From Zopfochytrium polystomum (lineage: Eukaryota > Chytridiomycota > Chytridiomycetes > Chytridiales > Chytridiaceae): a stretch of DNA of 64,000 nucleotides. A model generated the notes under the pieces. It was not told the origin of the DNA. It did not search any database and saw nothing but the letters and a program-made list of their open reading frames with translations. Of the stretch, positions 53,722 through 64,000 are shown in pieces. The stretch is from contig JAIVFJ010000110.1 of the NCBI GenBank assembly GCA_025765615.1, forward strand, positions 124,001 to 188,000, given 5' to 3'. The stretch's first letter is position 1; each line of letters starts with the position of its first letter. The position numbers were made by a program, and so were the translations under genes.

Positions 53722-55785
53722 TCACTGCCCTTCGCTCCCTGTCATAGCCAGAATATGTGGAGGAAGGCCTCTTCGAGATTGTAGTCGCGGAGGTGCGACA
53801 AGACCGGGCCTTCCCAATGTCGCTGGAGCCGTCGACGACGAGGACGACGACGACGACGACGGAGAGCGTCCGTCCAAACCGTCTGAGGGATGATGGGTTC
53901 CAGATGACAAAGACGATGGCTGCAACGGGAAAGGGGAAGAAGCAGATGAAGACGATGAGGACGAAGACGATGAAACACCCGGAAGTGGTGGGAGCATTTG
54001 CGACGGACCCGCCGCAGGGGAGGCCGACCAGGCAGGAGGAAGATCGCGCGGGGCACTTGGTGCTGAATAACTGATGTTCGCGGCCGGGCTACTGCCGCCA
54101 GGAGACAAGGGCTGCGACTGGCGTGCGGGCGCCGCAAAAGTAGATGCGCGCTCGTGCTCCTTTTCGGCGGCCTCAATTTGCTTCCTCTGCTCATTGTGTT
54201 TCCGCTCCAGTTCGGTGACGGCCCGCATCAGGTCGTCCAATTCCATCCGTACCGCATTGGGATCACGGTGGCTCCCACGCTGCACTTCGCTTTCCAACTC
54301 GAGGCGTGCTCGCGCCAGCTTAGAGAGCTCAGCTTCCATCGCATGAAGGTTGTCGACCGCTTGGCGGTAGGCAGCACGCTGCGCGGGGGTCGACCCAACC
54401 TCCCGCGGTGTCCCAATAGCTGGGGGTTTGGATTGGCCAGAAGGTTGGGCCATGAAGTTATCGCCGGAGGATGGAACTGCCCGAGACTGTGGGATGGGTG
54501 GGACCAGAGGCTGAGAGAGTGGAAGTTGTTGCTGGGAGTACATGAGCGGCGATTGTTGAGCCAACGGGTGTTGGGAAGGGAACGGCTGCGGTTGGAACTG
54601 CTGCTGCTGCTCTTGTGTCGGTGGGGGCGGTTGCTGGAATGGTAGAGGTTGTTGACTTTGTTGTGATGGCATAGGAGCTGGCATAGGAGCTGGCATGGAC
54701 GCGGCCAGCGGGGGATGCACGGGCGGTGCTCTAGTTCCATCCGGGTTGAGGTACGGCGTGACGGGACCTGTAGGACCACTTGGAACAACTGTGGGAGGTG
54801 GAGGCGGCACATACGTATCCGTAGGAAGCGCGTACGGAGCCATCAACCCGGACGCAGCATTCACCACGGAAGGTGGGCTCCCTGGCGCGACTAGAGATGC
54901 AGGCGTTTGTTGCTGGCTGGTCTGCCACCCGTTGCTTGGAGAAGGGTGGATGGGAACGGTTTTGTTGCTGTTGTTCTGATCTGGAGACCGGGGCCCGCTA
55001 GACGAAGTCTCACCCATAGGGGTGGGGAAGCCCGGGCCAGAGGGAACAACAGACAAGCGCTTCGACGAGGATGGGGGAGAGGGTTGCAGCGGCTGCTGTG
55101 GCTGCTGGGTGCCAACGTACGATAGGGACGAAGAGACAGGATTCGTGGAGGGTCCGCTAGGTGGTTGAGAACCCTGCTGAGGCAGTGGAGACTTCGGCAC
55201 GCCCCCGAGGGAAGCAGGAATTGCTGTCGGTGATGCTTTTGAGCCGCTGCCGAAAAACAGCGCCATTACACCTGAGCGAGACTTGCCACCGCCACTGCCA
55301 GCCACACTGGCGCTGCCCTGACTAGAGGCGGCCCTGGGAGATATGTTGGGAGGGCCACCACTGGTAGCCGCACCAGGCGATGTAGGTGCCGCCTGTCCTG
55401 GCGGCAATTGGTCCGGTGGTCCCCGTGGGCCAGGTGGCCCGCCGCCGTTCATCATCATAGTAGACGATGGGTTCGTCGCCGGGGAAGGGTATCCCCCGCC
55501 CGTTGTGCCCCCAAAGCCGTGGCTCTGCAGAGAAAAGCTTTGATGCTGCGGTGGAAAGTAAGGCGACCCGCCCTGCAGCAGCTGCTGCTGTGGAGGCGAT
55601 GAAGGTAACGGTTGTTCCTGTTGCTGTTGAGGATGAAACTGAGGCTGGGGTTGCTGGAAAGAAGGATGGTAGAGGGCAGCTGGTTGTTGCTGAGCGTAGA
55701 CCTGAGCCGCAAGCTGCTGCTGCTGATGATGATGATGATCATGATGAGGAGGAAGAGGAGGTTGCTGCTGAATCTGCTGCTGCAT
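53722..55785 (-). CDS. Gln/Pro-rich coiled-coil protein, unrecognised
   Basis: 687 residues from the ATG at 55785. The frame extends further upstream to 55923 but only from a non-ATG start, through a (GGAT)n repeat. Residues 1-150 are His/Gln-rich and 150-480 are Pro/Ser/Gly-rich, with a short conserved-looking piece GVMALFFGSGSKASP. At about residues 485-580 there is a charged helical stretch of heptad character (AYRQAVDNLHAMEAELSKLA...LMRAVTELERKHNEQRKQIE), a probable coiled coil. The C-terminus has poly-Ser and ends GLPPHILAMTGSEGQ. A scaffold or RNA/cytoskeleton-associated role is possible, but nothing identifies it. Confidence 0.65.
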   Translation of the reverse strand: MQQQIQQQPPLPPHHDHHHHQQQQLAAQVYAQQQPAALYHPSFQQPQPQFHPQQQQEQPLPSSPPQQQLLQGGSPYFPPQHQSFSLQSHGFGGTTGGGYPSPATNPSSTMMMNGGGPPGPRGPPDQLPPGQAAPTSPGAATSGGPPNISPRAASSQGSASVAGSGGGKSRSGVMALFFGSGSKASPTAIPASLGGVPKSPLPQQGSQPPSGPSTNPVSSSLSYVGTQQPQQPLQPSPPSSSKRLSVVPSGPGFPTPMGETSSSGPRSPDQNNSNKTVPIHPSPSNGWQTSQQQTPASLVAPGSPPSVVNAASGLMAPYALPTDTYVPPPPPTVVPSGPTGPVTPYLNPDGTRAPPVHPPLAASMPAPMPAPMPSQQSQQPLPFQQPPPPTQEQQQQFQPQPFPSQHPLAQQSPLMYSQQQLPLSQPLVPPIPQSRAVPSSGDNFMAQPSGQSKPPAIGTPREVGSTPAQRAAYRQAVDNLHAMEAELSKLARARLELESEVQRGSHRDPNAVRMELDDLMRAVTELERKHNEQRKQIEAAEKEHERASTFAAPARQSQPLSPGGSSPAANISYSAPSAPRDLPPAWSASPAAGPSQMLPPLPGVSSSSSSSSSSASSPFPLQPSSLSSGTHHPSDGLDGRSPSSSSSSSSSTAPATLGRPGLVAPPRLQSRRGLPPHILAMTGSEGQ

Positions 55786-55789
55786 GACG

Positions 55790-55827
55790 GGATGGATGGA
55801 TGGATGGATGGATGGATGGATGGATGG
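55790..55827. repeat. (GGAT)n microsatellite
   Basis: Perfect GGAT repeats just upstream of the start of the Gln-rich gene. In the open frame it reads as (SIHP)n. Confidence 0.9.
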
Positions 55828-57001
55828 TTGATGGGCTGACACTCGGTGATGCGAGCGAGCTTGCCTACCTGCCTTGTTGGAGTGGAGGTTGGTGGCGGAG
55901 AGAGTTCGGGAGCGACCAACCAATTGCTTGCTTGCTCAGAGCGACAGCACCACCACACCTCCACAACAGCAACAGCAACAACAACACGGGAAAGAAGACA
56001 GGTTTTCGGGCAGAAGGGAATTATTATTTTTTTTGTAAAAAAAAAAGAAAGGAAAAGAAAATGAAGGGAAAGCTGAGAAAAGAAAAAAGGGAAAAAATAA
56101 AGGGGTGGAGAAAAGGAGCAAAAACAGTGAAAATTTTTTTCCATGTTCCTTCATTTTGTCTTTCCTCCGCTCCCAACAACAGTTGGGAAGGAAGGGACGA
56201 TTCATATGACAAGGGCCCCTCACAAGAGCCTATCTGGGAATCTGGGTATCTGTCACTCAAGGGCCCAGGGTTCAAGTCATGACGCCAGCTGTTGAAGGCA
56301 GCAAGAAAGAGTACGGTCTTGAATCACAAGGAGTGGTGTGGTGGAGATGCCTGACGACCCTGTAAGTCTGTAGTGCATGGGGTGGGTTTGCTGATGTGAA
56401 ACCTGGACATAGTCTATACAGTTCACCATTGATGGCACTTTCTCTTCCCATCAGCCCTTCGCGGCTGGAACAATATAAAAAAAAAAAAAGATCCAGGACA
56501 AGGTCTTATGGCCGGGTTGCAAATTGATTCCTTCGAGACTTTCGAAAAACATTTACCCTGACACAGCATATGACACCAAACAATTTATTTTTTCGGAACC
56601 CCTCTCCATCAAACTATGAGATCTTTGCTCAAATCTAGCTACAGCGTCCAGCAGTAGGGGAACTATAGCGTAGGTCCAACTATCAGACTCACACATGTTG
56701 TGATATTGAATTGAGTGGGACAAGGAGGCAGCAAGTGACTTTTCTTTTAATGTCGTCACATCAATTCTCCATCCACGACTTTGCGCTCAAAGAGGAGGTG
56801 TCCAATTTTCACGGAGACTGCGGAGAAGTCTCCGCACGATCACAGCCAGTAAATTGGCAGCAGCAAAGCAGCCAAGATTGTAGTTGATGATGGTGATGAA
56901 TATGACAATGGAAACTGTTGGTGATTGTGCCAGGCGGGTTGAAAGGGCACCAACAGACTTCAGTTTATGCAGCGAGAAAGCTTGTTTTGAGCATGAGCCC
57001 T
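55828..57001. other. Intergenic; no gene seen
   Basis: Upstream region of the Gln-rich gene, A-rich at 56030-56100. GGTTCAAGTCA near 56270 weakly resembles a pol III B box. A short minus-strand frame at 56787-57203 is unrecognised. Confidence 0.4.
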
Positions 57002-57077
57002 TGTGTAAACAGTCTACTCTGAGTGAGTGAGTGGAAGGAGTGAATAAAGTGGAGATGTGTGTTTGTGGGTTGTCCAA
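57002..57077 (-). repeat. Copia-S LTR 3'-end fragment
   Basis: Matches the end of the Copia-S LTR (TGTGTAAACAGTCTACTCTG on the plus strand, as at 13363) for about 75 bp, then diverges. Confidence 0.8.
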
Positions 57078-57257
57078 AGAAGGAGAGTTGTCAGTTTCAG
57101 GAAAATCAGTAAAATCATCAGAGAGAGAAGTTAAGAAATTAGAATTAAGAGATTGAAGCTTAGCGTCACTGCAGACAAGTCCAGGAAAGACATGCTCATG
57201 CAAGTTATAGTGGCATGTCCGAAGAATGGTCCGTGCGGTAAAGTGGTAGCTGTATGA

Positions 57258-57380
57258 GATCCTCTACATCTCTGAAGGCTCATCCCATAGTCTAGTGGAT
57301 ATGAGGGGAAAGGACAAGTCATCAATGATGGGGAACTCCTGGTTCTAAGGGCTAGTACCCTGGTGTTGGTGTTAATACTA
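57258..57380. repeat. Dispersed repeat shared with 44725-45155
   Basis: The intact counterpart of the sequence split by the solo LTR-H at 44775. No coding capacity. Confidence 0.7.
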
Positions 57381-57689
57381 CTCTCTATGTATGCTCTGGA
57401 AGCACTGATATACCAATCAATAACTGTCATGAGTCATTGCTGACTTATGAGTGCCATAACAGCCATGGACAAACATAAAGAGACAAGTCTCCACATGAAT
57501 GAATCAAGGGTGCCATAGGCATGAGATGACAGGGTTAAGCCCTGGAGCGCCCATACAGGACGGAATGGTATCTGACATACCAACTTGATGTGGAAGTTGA
57601 GACAGGCTTTACTTGAAGAGGGAAGAACCTGATGGTGAAGTTGTGCTCAAAAGAGGGGTGCAATGGCAGATTACTGTAAGTAACAAAGA

Positions 57690-57990
57690 AAGCTTGGCCC
57701 ACTCTGTACTAGCCTCTTTAAGTTCTCATCTCAGTAGACCCAACCCAACTTGGTCTTCACACACTCTGGCTTTGGGAAGGGGGCACTCACACAGCTTGGC
57801 CTACTCTGCACTTGCTTGGGGGAATGCTACCTCCACTTGCTTGGTCTGGGGGCTCTGGCCAAAGAGGACTTCTAATCCACCCTGCTTGGACTACTCTGCA
57901 CTTGCCAGGGGGATCTCCTACACCAAAAGAGGACTCCATCTTCCCTGCTTGGCCCACTCTGCACTTTGCCAGGGAAGGTCTCCTTTCCAC
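57690..57990 (+). repeat. Degenerate tandem repeat around CTTGGCCYACTCTGCACTTG
   Basis: Four or five imperfect units, roughly 60-75 bp apart, each with a TTGG(C/A)C(C/T)ACTCTGCACT core followed by a G-rich stretch. The 207-residue open frame across it is repetitive and not recognised. Possibly an LTR of an unidentified element. Confidence 0.55.
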
Positions 57991-58640
57991 CACACACATG
58001 GTCTTTTGGGGAGGCACTCACCTTACAACACCCTGAAAGGAGATATGAGGGACGCAACTAGTCAAACAGGGACTGCCCAAGGGGGAGTCTTATTGATTGT
58101 TTTTGAGTTGAGAGTTATTATTGAAGAGAAGAAGGGGGAGAGGGGCAGTATTTATGGGGATCAGAGAGAGGAAGAAAAAGGAGAAAAAGACAAAGATAGT
58201 AAAAAGGAGAAAATGAAAGAAAAGAACAATTTGTAAGAATGAATCATCTTTCAGCCACACCCCCCTCCACCCAGTGTCTCTCCTGCCTCATATTTGAGAT
58301 GGGCTGAAATTGAGGGCTGGGAGGCCACATCAGTGGAGGAACAGAGGCTTGAAAGGTGGGAAAAAGGGAAAATAAGAGAAAATGAGTAAAAATAAGAAGA
58401 AATAAGAAGAAATAAGAAGAAATAAAGGGTGTGCCCCTTGTGCTTAGACCCATTCAGCACAAGGAACAACAGATGCTCTTTTTGATGGGCATCAGCACTG
58501 AGTTACTTTTGAAAGTAAGAATAAGTATTCAAACATAGTAATAGAGTGGTTGTTTGTGATTGATGGGGGGCCACTATATGTAAAGGTAAAACCAATGAAC
58601 TTGTCAAGGAAGAGCTTTTAAAGAGACCTCAACAGCTCAA

Positions 58641-58790
58641 TCGCCCATGAGATTAGGAATCTCATAGCTGAGGGCAATAGACTTGCTGTCTGTGTCAAAA
58701 CCCAAGAAGAGTCCAGGTGAGGCCTGAGGAGAGAACTTGGTCTTGTGTGAGTTTGCAGGTTCTGTGTACTCATTGCTGAGTGTGACAACG
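58641..58790 (-). pseudogene. Copia integrase C-terminal fragment
   Basis: The minus strand reads KFSPQASPGLFLGFDTDSKS, the GIFLGY-type motif at the end of copia integrases. It ends next to Copia-T copy 4, which is on the opposite strand. Confidence 0.6.
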
Positions 58791-58795
58791 ATCCC

Positions 58796-61264
58796 TTCTA
58801 AGACATGCTGGTTCAGCATTGTCGTGGTGGGGATATGCGATTTGATATGCAGTAGACACCATCATTACACTTCCTGTCCTCAGCTGTGGATTACTGTCTC
58901 CAGTTGAAACACTTCTTGGATTCCCTCCATGTATCAGTCAATTCAGAGTGTATCACAGCACAGCAAAGGAATGTGGACATATGCATCAGTATAAAAAGCT
59001 TGCAGAACATGCTCAACCAGCAATTTACATTGGAAACATTGGTAATTCCATCACTCGTTGGATTGACATCAGCATGGGTAGAGTAATCACTCATCGATTG
59101 GATGACCTTGTGGTTGCAGAAGACAGTTTCCCTTGCCTCAGCACTTCAGCAGCAGAGGATATCGCTCAGGACCTTGTTCATCAGTGTTATGAATCACCCT
59201 CTGGAAACCTCTGGAACCTTCTAGAACATTCCTTCATGGAACCTTGTGGAACCTTCTGGAACCTTCTTTGCTTTCCTGACTGTCTTGTTGTCATTGGTAT
59301 CATTGGTATCATTGTATTACTAATTGCTCTTTCTGGAACTTTCTTTGATTCTTGACAAGGAAGACTCTCAAAAGGTATAAAAGGGGGATGGGGGACCTGT
59401 CCCATCCCTCAAGTGAATTATTGTTTCCAATACAATCATCACTCCTCTCAGTTCCTTGTCTGCCTTGTCCTGTCCTGCCATGTTCCTGACAATCAGCTTA
59501 CACCACTCCTCAGCAAGGACGAAATTACATCAACTGAACAAAACATCACCAACCTCCTTTGTGACGTCAAGGTTTGCGTGGATCAATTCCCAGAACTAGC
59601 ACCAGCAGCAGCTGAACAACAACCTTCCACAGAACTAGCACCAATTGAACATGAAGTGGTCCAGGTACGGCAGCGAGAGTGAACTGGATGACGATGTACA
59701 GCACAATACACACAGCCCATCTCCAAAACATACTCAATCCCGACATTTATATTTAACCAGTGTCAAATGTCCAGATCCGGCAACACACACCAAGGCCATG
59801 GGTGGAAAGTGGTCCAAAGAGTGGATAGCAGCAGAGCAGACAGAGATTGATGCCCTCAGAATGCTTGCAGCTTTTGAAGTTGTTGATCGACCCAAGAATG
59901 TCAATGTCGTCCAGAACAAATGGGTCTACAAGGTCAAGCTTCAACCAGACGGCAACATTGAGCGCTTTTGCGCACGACTAGTGGCTAAGGGCTTTACACA
60001 GCGTCATGGCATTGATTTCTGGAATACTCACTCTCCTGTTGTCCGCATCAATAGTCTATGATGGCTCCTTGCTATGACAGCCTCAAACAGTTGGGACACA
60101 GCCATGGTGGATATTAGCAATACCTACCTCAACAGCAAACTTGATGTCCCTATCTACAAGAGAGCAACTGGATGGCTACTGTTCTGAAGGCAAGGTCTGG
60201 CTTTTGCACAAAGCTGTCAATGGTATCAAGCAAGTGGGGCGTTGTTGGTACCAGGAACTCATTGGTCGTCTCTAGTCTGCCAGCTACCAACAAAGTGCAG
60301 CAGATCCGTGCATCCTCTTCAAGTGCACAAAGGAACGTGCTATTTTCATTGCTATCTATGTCGATGATATTTGTTTCTTTGGACAAACAGAGGAAATCAC
60401 CTCTGCCATCGCTAAGCTAAAATCCTTCTATGAGCTCCACAAACTTGGTCACATCAAGACCAAACTGAATATGGAAGTTCATCGAATGCTAACTGGCATC
60501 TACTTGCATCAACAAGCTTACACCAAAGAGTTACTCCAACACCATGCAGACCTAGTCAATGGAAAGTCAGCAGTAACTGCTCTCCCCAGTTCTCTCACTC
60601 TTCAACCTTGAGAAAATGATGAACCCACAGCAAATCAACCACTCTACCAAGCAATCCTCAGTGGCATCAACTACTTGGCAACACACACTCGACCAGACTG
60701 GGCACCAGCAGTCTCATATCTTGGCGCCTTCAGCAAGGACCCAAGCAAGCACCACTTGCAGATCCTCATTAGAGTCCTTCAGTACATCAATGGTACATGT
60801 GAGTATGGTTTGTTTTATTCCAACACAGGGTCTGGACTTTTCAGCTACTCAGATGCTGCACATGAAGCTCATGCTGATGGGAAATCACAACTTGGCTACT
60901 TCGTCTTGTTTGGAAATACCGCTATCAGCTGGGCATCTCCTCGCAGTCCTACAGTTATGCTTTCACCTCAGCAAGCAGAATACTTTGCAGTCTCAGAACT
61001 AGGACGAGAACTGGAGGCCATCTCACAACAGCACACAGCACTTATGCTCCTGTCCCTGACTCCTATTCCAATCTATACTGACAACCAAGGCGTTATCAAT
61101 TTGAGCTCAAACGATCTCTATACTAATAAGTCAAAACATATTCTGCTTAAGTATCACTATATCTGGGAACTGGTTGATCAAAAAGTGATTTGACTAGAAT
61201 GGATTCCTGGTGGCAAGCAACCAGCAGATTTTCTTACAAAATCATTACCAGCTGCTTTAGGTGC
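58796..61264 (+). pseudogene. Copia-T copy 4: integrase end, RT, RNase H
   Basis: The integrase C-terminus is at 58796-59180 (LLSPVETLLGFPPCISQF). The RT is at 59800-60600 with NKWVYKVKLQPDGN, ARLVAKGFTQRHGIDFW and YVDD at 60358-60370. RNase H is in a 172-residue frame (60675-61193) with YLGAFSKDPSKHH, SDAAHEAHADG, QAEYFAVSELGRELE and DNQGVINLSS, ending ADFLTKSLPAALG. Stops at 60061 and 60611, frameshifts, and a 9-residue loss after FRV make it inactive. It is interrupted by a solo LTR-H at 59185. Confidence 0.88.
59185..59491 (+). repeat. Solo LTR-H, short form, with ATCAG duplication
   Basis: 307 bp, TGTTATG to CTGACA, with ATCAG at 59180-59184 and 59492-59496. Inserted in the spacer between integrase and RT of Copia-T copy 4, so it is younger than that element. 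No leader follows, so it is a solo LTR. Confidence 0.95.
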
Positions 61265-61592
61265 CTATCATTTGGTCATATTGGTCTTTGTCGTGTGAAT
61301 AAAGTTTCTGTTCCCTTACTTTATTTGCATTGCATGCTCTTTCTCTTTCTCTTTCTTGTCCTTCTACTTCTCTTGCATTGCTTCTTGTATTTGTTTCCTG
61401 CATTCAAGTTTCATTGCTCTCCATCTACTTGTTTCATATGGGCATTCGTTTCTTATTGTACTGCCACGCAGTGGCCAGTCATACCTGTTTATTACTTTCC
61501 CTTAGCTGGTGTGCAGTTTCCCTACGTTACCTATGGTGTAAGGTTTTCCTTCATGCTGGCCCTTTTGCTCCTGCCCACAGCTTAGGGAGGAG

Positions 61593-61830
61593 TGTTAGAT
61601 TTTGGGTTTTGCGGTAAGCAGTGTGCAGGACCAACACCTCACCTGTGGTGTATGGGAGCACCAACTGTGATGAGGATTTGGTGCATTTTTTGTCACCTGG
61701 TCTTTGTCACAATTTTGTTTAAAGCCAACAGCATACATTGTGCAACAGTCTCCCACCTCAGCTTCACCACAAGAGAGTGGTCCATCAGAGTAGTTCAGCA
61801 CCACCACAAACAGCGGCTGTCATTTCTTTC
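61593..61830 (+). repeat. Copia-T copy 4: 3' LTR, truncated
   Basis: It begins TGTTAGATTTTGGG directly after the purine-rich GGGAGGAG (61585-61592), the expected polypurine tract. It matches the minus-strand LTR from 24126 to CTGTCATTTCTTTCA, then stops where another element's gag/protease begins. Confidence 0.85.
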
Positions 61831-63065
61831 AGAATCAATCATGTACGGAAGAGAGGCTATGCCTGTGTGTGACATGCTCACTGTTGCAGTGTTCACAAAG
61901 AAGTAGAAGCGAGAGGGACCGTTTATTTGAGAAGAAGAAGAAACAGAAAGCCCTCCTGTAGCAGGTTGAGGGTGGAATCCAGAGAAAGGAACAAGAGTTG
62001 CTTGTGGTACAGCCACAGTTGCTGAGGCTGAAGCATGGTTTGGTTGAGCTGGTGTGAAGTGGTGCGCTTGGAGCCTGGCTGAGATGGCATTGGCTCGGCA
62101 CATAGCAGTGCTCAGACTTGTGTGTGTGTGCGTTGGTGGCCAAGCTTGGAATCTCTGCACAGAACCCACACCAGTGCCCTCAACTCTTCCAAGACGTCAA
62201 TGGATTGAGGTAGCCTTTGGCTCTGGCCTATGGGTGACTCCTGGCTTGCAGTGGAGTCCCTTTCCATGTGTTGAATGTGTGCCTTGTGGTAACCACACCA
62301 GTAGCGTGGCCTATCCCCACAATGAGGGGAGCGAGAGTGGTTTTGGTTGTCGTGGGTGTTGTGTCCCCTGTTGTCATCGTTCCTGTAGTTGCTTCCTTGG
62401 CGATTGTTTCGTTCTACTCACTCAAGGTCATTGCGACCTCCTTGGATGTTGTCACTTTGGTGGCGTCTATCATCGCAGTCGTCATTGTTGTGACAGTGGT
62501 TGTTGCATATGTGACGCCAGTTGCGGTTGTTGCAGCAGTTCCTGCAGTCTTCCTCTTCATCTGCCTCAAGGGCAGTCAAGACAGCAGTAAGTACATCCAT
62601 GATATTCTGTAGATTGTTGAAGCGGGTGTCATTGTTTCGAAGTGGTGCCACAAATGGTCCAAAACGACTATGAGCTGAGCCGTGTGTGAGGTCTGTGTGC
62701 AGTTTGCTCGCTTCGACAGCCACAATTGGTCCAGCATTAGCTCGCTCAGCAGCAGACAGTACATAGAGATAGTTTGGTGAGAGTGTTTCACCAGCCTTTG
62801 GCTCTGGTGTTCTGTGCCCACCATCTTGACAGTGCAGCCAGAAACGCCATCCGTCCCACTGATCCTTGGGTAGCTGTGTGATGTACGTATGGTAGGCTAA
62901 CTCATTGCAGAAAGGTCTCTCAAGTGGGAATAGGTCCGTCTGCGTTAGGTCCTGAATTCCCTTTTCACCAGTAACCTTGATCTGAAGGTTGCTAATAAAG
63001 TCATTGAAATCTGTCAGTGTCTTGCAAGTGAACATGCCAACAAACAAGTTTAGGTTGGACGACAT
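61831..63065 (-). pseudogene. Gag (and start of protease) of a third retroelement family
   Basis: ATG at 63065 starts MSSNLNLFVGMFTCKTLTDF. A 215-residue frame to 62418 has a gag-like helical style (FNDFISNLQIKV, LPKDQWDGWRFWLHCQDG) and an Asn/Asp/Arg-rich end. Further on, in other frames, a Ser-rich part leads to FVNTATVSMSHTGIASLPYMIDS, which looks like the start of a retroelement aspartic protease. It is cut within that motif at 61831. Family not assigned; probably copia-like. Confidence 0.6.
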
Positions 63066-64000
63066 TGTGTTGCGGGTAGTGATGATACTGTTGCAGGAGA
63101 AAACCAGTAGCTGGAAAATTTGGAGGAGTTGCTCGACAGTGCAGCAGTGACAAATAGTGACTCTAGGAGTTGTTTGATGCTGCACTTGATGGAGAAATGG
63201 TCCAGGATAGAAGATGTGTGTTGCACACAATGCTTGTTGCAAGCTGATTGATGGACAGAAATTTCTGAAGTCAGAATAGCAGGTTGGCACTGTTGAAGAG
63301 CAACTGTGCGCCAAATTTCAGGGCAATAATCGAAGCTTTGGTGGCGTTTTCCCTTGGGGAGTGTTGGAGAACAAAATAGAGAGAACTTGGAGCAATTTTT
63401 GGTGTGCTGCTGGGGTGACTTGTCACACAAGAAAGGACAAATATGGTGGTTGGAGGTAGTGGTAGTCCGACTTTCATAAAACTGCAAGGATCGGGACCCC
63501 TATTATTATTCCCGGTTCTTTAGTTTCCAAGGCGTTATCAAAGTGTATTTGCAGCTAACCTGTCTTTATTATTGGGCCTGCTTTTACCACTTTCGTCTTA
63601 ACAGTTTCCATTGCGCCAGGGTTTTCTCAACATAATTTCTTTTTTGGTGACTAATGGAGACTGCCTGACCGCCTTCGAACGGGTGCCTGACAGGCCGTAC
63701 CCCAAGCCCGCCTAATTTATTATTTATTTTCGGCACTTGTACATACACACATAGGGTTGGGGGGAACTTAGAGCATTTGTGGTGGATGCTCCAAGTCAGG
63801 GGGGTTGACTTGTCAATTTTCTCTCTCTCTGTTTTTGGGCCATTTCTCTTTTTCCTTTTTTCTTCAATCTGATTTCTGTCCATTGGCACCAATACAGAGT
63901 CCCTTCAAATCCATCTGGCTTGCGACAGTGAGGGTAGCGAGAGGTGGTACACACCCAGGTGAGTCCATGGTCCCTTAGTGGGGCTCCTCTTAAGGGGCCG
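63066..64000. other. Probable leader/LTR of the third family, then unassigned
   Basis: It lies upstream (minus strand) of the gag ATG at 63065 and would hold its leader and LTR, but no LTR border was recognised. Sequence beyond 63480 has no recognised gene. Confidence 0.3.

Noticed and set aside
57613..58236. 207-residue frame with repeated LAHSALA text
   Set aside because: Encoded by a degenerate tandem repeat and A-rich tail; no family resemblance, so treated as repeat.
63480..64000. Ribosomal RNA fragment
   Set aside because: Some phrases looked rRNA-like, but no conserved core sequence of 18S, 5.8S or 28S could be found.

Overview
The window looks like a chromosome segment from a fungus, most plausibly an early-diverging, chytrid-like one. 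The support is indirect: short GT-AG introns (66 to 72 bp in the three best-defined cases), a fungal-type S41 protease, an Nrg1-like pair of C2H2 fingers, RGS and ArfGAP proteins with very long Ser/Ala/Pro/Gln/His-rich disordered stretches, and a Ty3/gypsy chromovirus. I cannot name the species.

Layout. 1-2.4 kb: a long terminal repeat (LTR) and a dead Tc1/mariner transposon. 4.2-9.3 kb: a large C2H2 transcription factor gene. 10.6-28.9 kb: a nest of retrotransposon debris, containing an LTR-H copy, two Ty1/copia families (here Copia-S and Copia-T), and two near-identical 1146-bp LTRs (LTR-W) facing each other 3.2 kb apart. 29.8-33.0 kb: an ArfGAP-like gene. 34.1-37.7 kb: a possible Myb/SANT-like ORF split by a very young, internally deleted chromovirus. 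38.7-55.8 kb: a compact island of five host genes, all on the minus strand: RGS, F-box/LRR, S41 protease, and two unrecognised low-complexity proteins. The island is broken once, at 43.8-45.6 kb, by retroelement fragments. 56-64 kb: repeats, a degenerate Copia-T with a solo LTR-H inside it, and a gag gene of a third element family.

The most striking feature is LTR-H, the LTR of the chromovirus. Upstream of its TATA box it carries about 110 bp of nGAAn/nTTCn pentamers held in one 5-bp register, which is the architecture of a heat-shock-factor binding array. The youngest element has a longer array than three of the other copies. The same LTR contains an 11-nt segment about 35 bp downstream of the TATA box that is exactly complementary to the primer-binding site just after the LTR. 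This is the hallmark of Tf1/sushi-type self-primed reverse transcription. Together these suggest a heat- or stress-inducible, self-priming retrotransposon family. The copy here has lost gag, protease and most of the reverse transcriptase. It has identical LTRs and a perfect 5-bp target-site duplication, so it may have been mobilised in trans.

Host genes and transposons differ clearly. Host coding regions are GC-rich, low-complexity and intron-poor. The transposon zones hold no convincing host gene. No rRNA gene, functional tRNA, CRISPR array or operon structure was seen.
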